In this document: positions 24,657 through 24,700 of the stretch, one piece after another
Layout of the letters: each line of letters starts with the position of its first letter
Position numbering within the stretch: the first letter of the stretch is position 1
Source of the DNA: JBELHO01 sp042091375
Lineage (GTDB): Bacteria; Pseudomonadota; Gammaproteobacteria; Enterobacterales; Alteromonadaceae
Assembly: GCA_042091375.1 (NCBI GenBank)
Contig: JBELHO010000048.1
Location: 1-24,700 of the forward strand
DNA: 24,700 nucleotides
Direction of reading: 5' to 3'
Notes under the pieces: model-generated
What the model saw: only the letters and a program-made list of their open reading frames with translations
The model's database searches: none
What the model was told of the DNA's origin: nothing
Translations under genes and position numbers: made by a program

Positions 24657-24700
24657 TAAAAATAGAACGCCCTGTTAACAGGTAATAATATAGTTGGTCA

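Overview
The window looks like the chromosome of a marine gammaproteobacterium of the Alteromonadales type. This is inferred from moderate GC, TonB-dependent sugar uptake, an SLC45-like MFS sugar transporter, a Halomonas-type GH13 alpha-glucosidase and a flavin-dependent halogenase beside a TonB receptor. No rRNA, tRNA, IS element or CRISPR array is visible, and no gene-free stretch exceeds 300 bases (the longest, 20808-21093, is full of regulatory sequence).

Layout. Bases 1-3192 (+) are the end of a surface-polysaccharide cluster: a DegT-family sugar aminotransferase cut by the window edge, and a membrane-anchored WbpM/PglF-type UDP-sugar 4,6-dehydratase. Bases 3217-5520 (-) hold three housekeeping genes: a divergent secreted MltA-like lytic transglycosylase, an exported cysteine-type glutathione peroxidase and a small TerB-like protein. 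Bases 5707-6486 (+) encode a membrane-anchored SGNH esterase.

Bases 6563-23904 form a maltodextrin/starch locus. In order: a LacI-type regulator (+); an MFS transporter, glucokinase and exported GH31 enzyme (-, transcribed GH31 > glk > MFS); a cytoplasmic GH13 alpha-glucosidase and a secreted GH13 alpha-amylase (+, one operon); a flavin-dependent halogenase (-); a TonB-dependent receptor (-); and an exported pullulanase (+). The inferred flow is: amylase and pullulanase cut alpha-glucans, the TonB receptor imports dextrins across the outer membrane, GH31 trims or transglucosylates them in the periplasm, the MFS protein moves small sugars into the cytoplasm, and the GH13 alpha-glucosidase plus glucokinase give glucose 6-phosphate. 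Four copies of one 14-bp LacI-type palindrome sit in exactly three intergenic regions of this block and tie it into a single regulon. The halogenase has all key catalytic residues but no copy of this operator. Instead it shares a different dyad of about 24 bp with the pullulanase leader.

Bases 24050-24621 (-) are a HigBA toxin-antitoxin pair, with a palindrome between the predicted -35 and -10 boxes.
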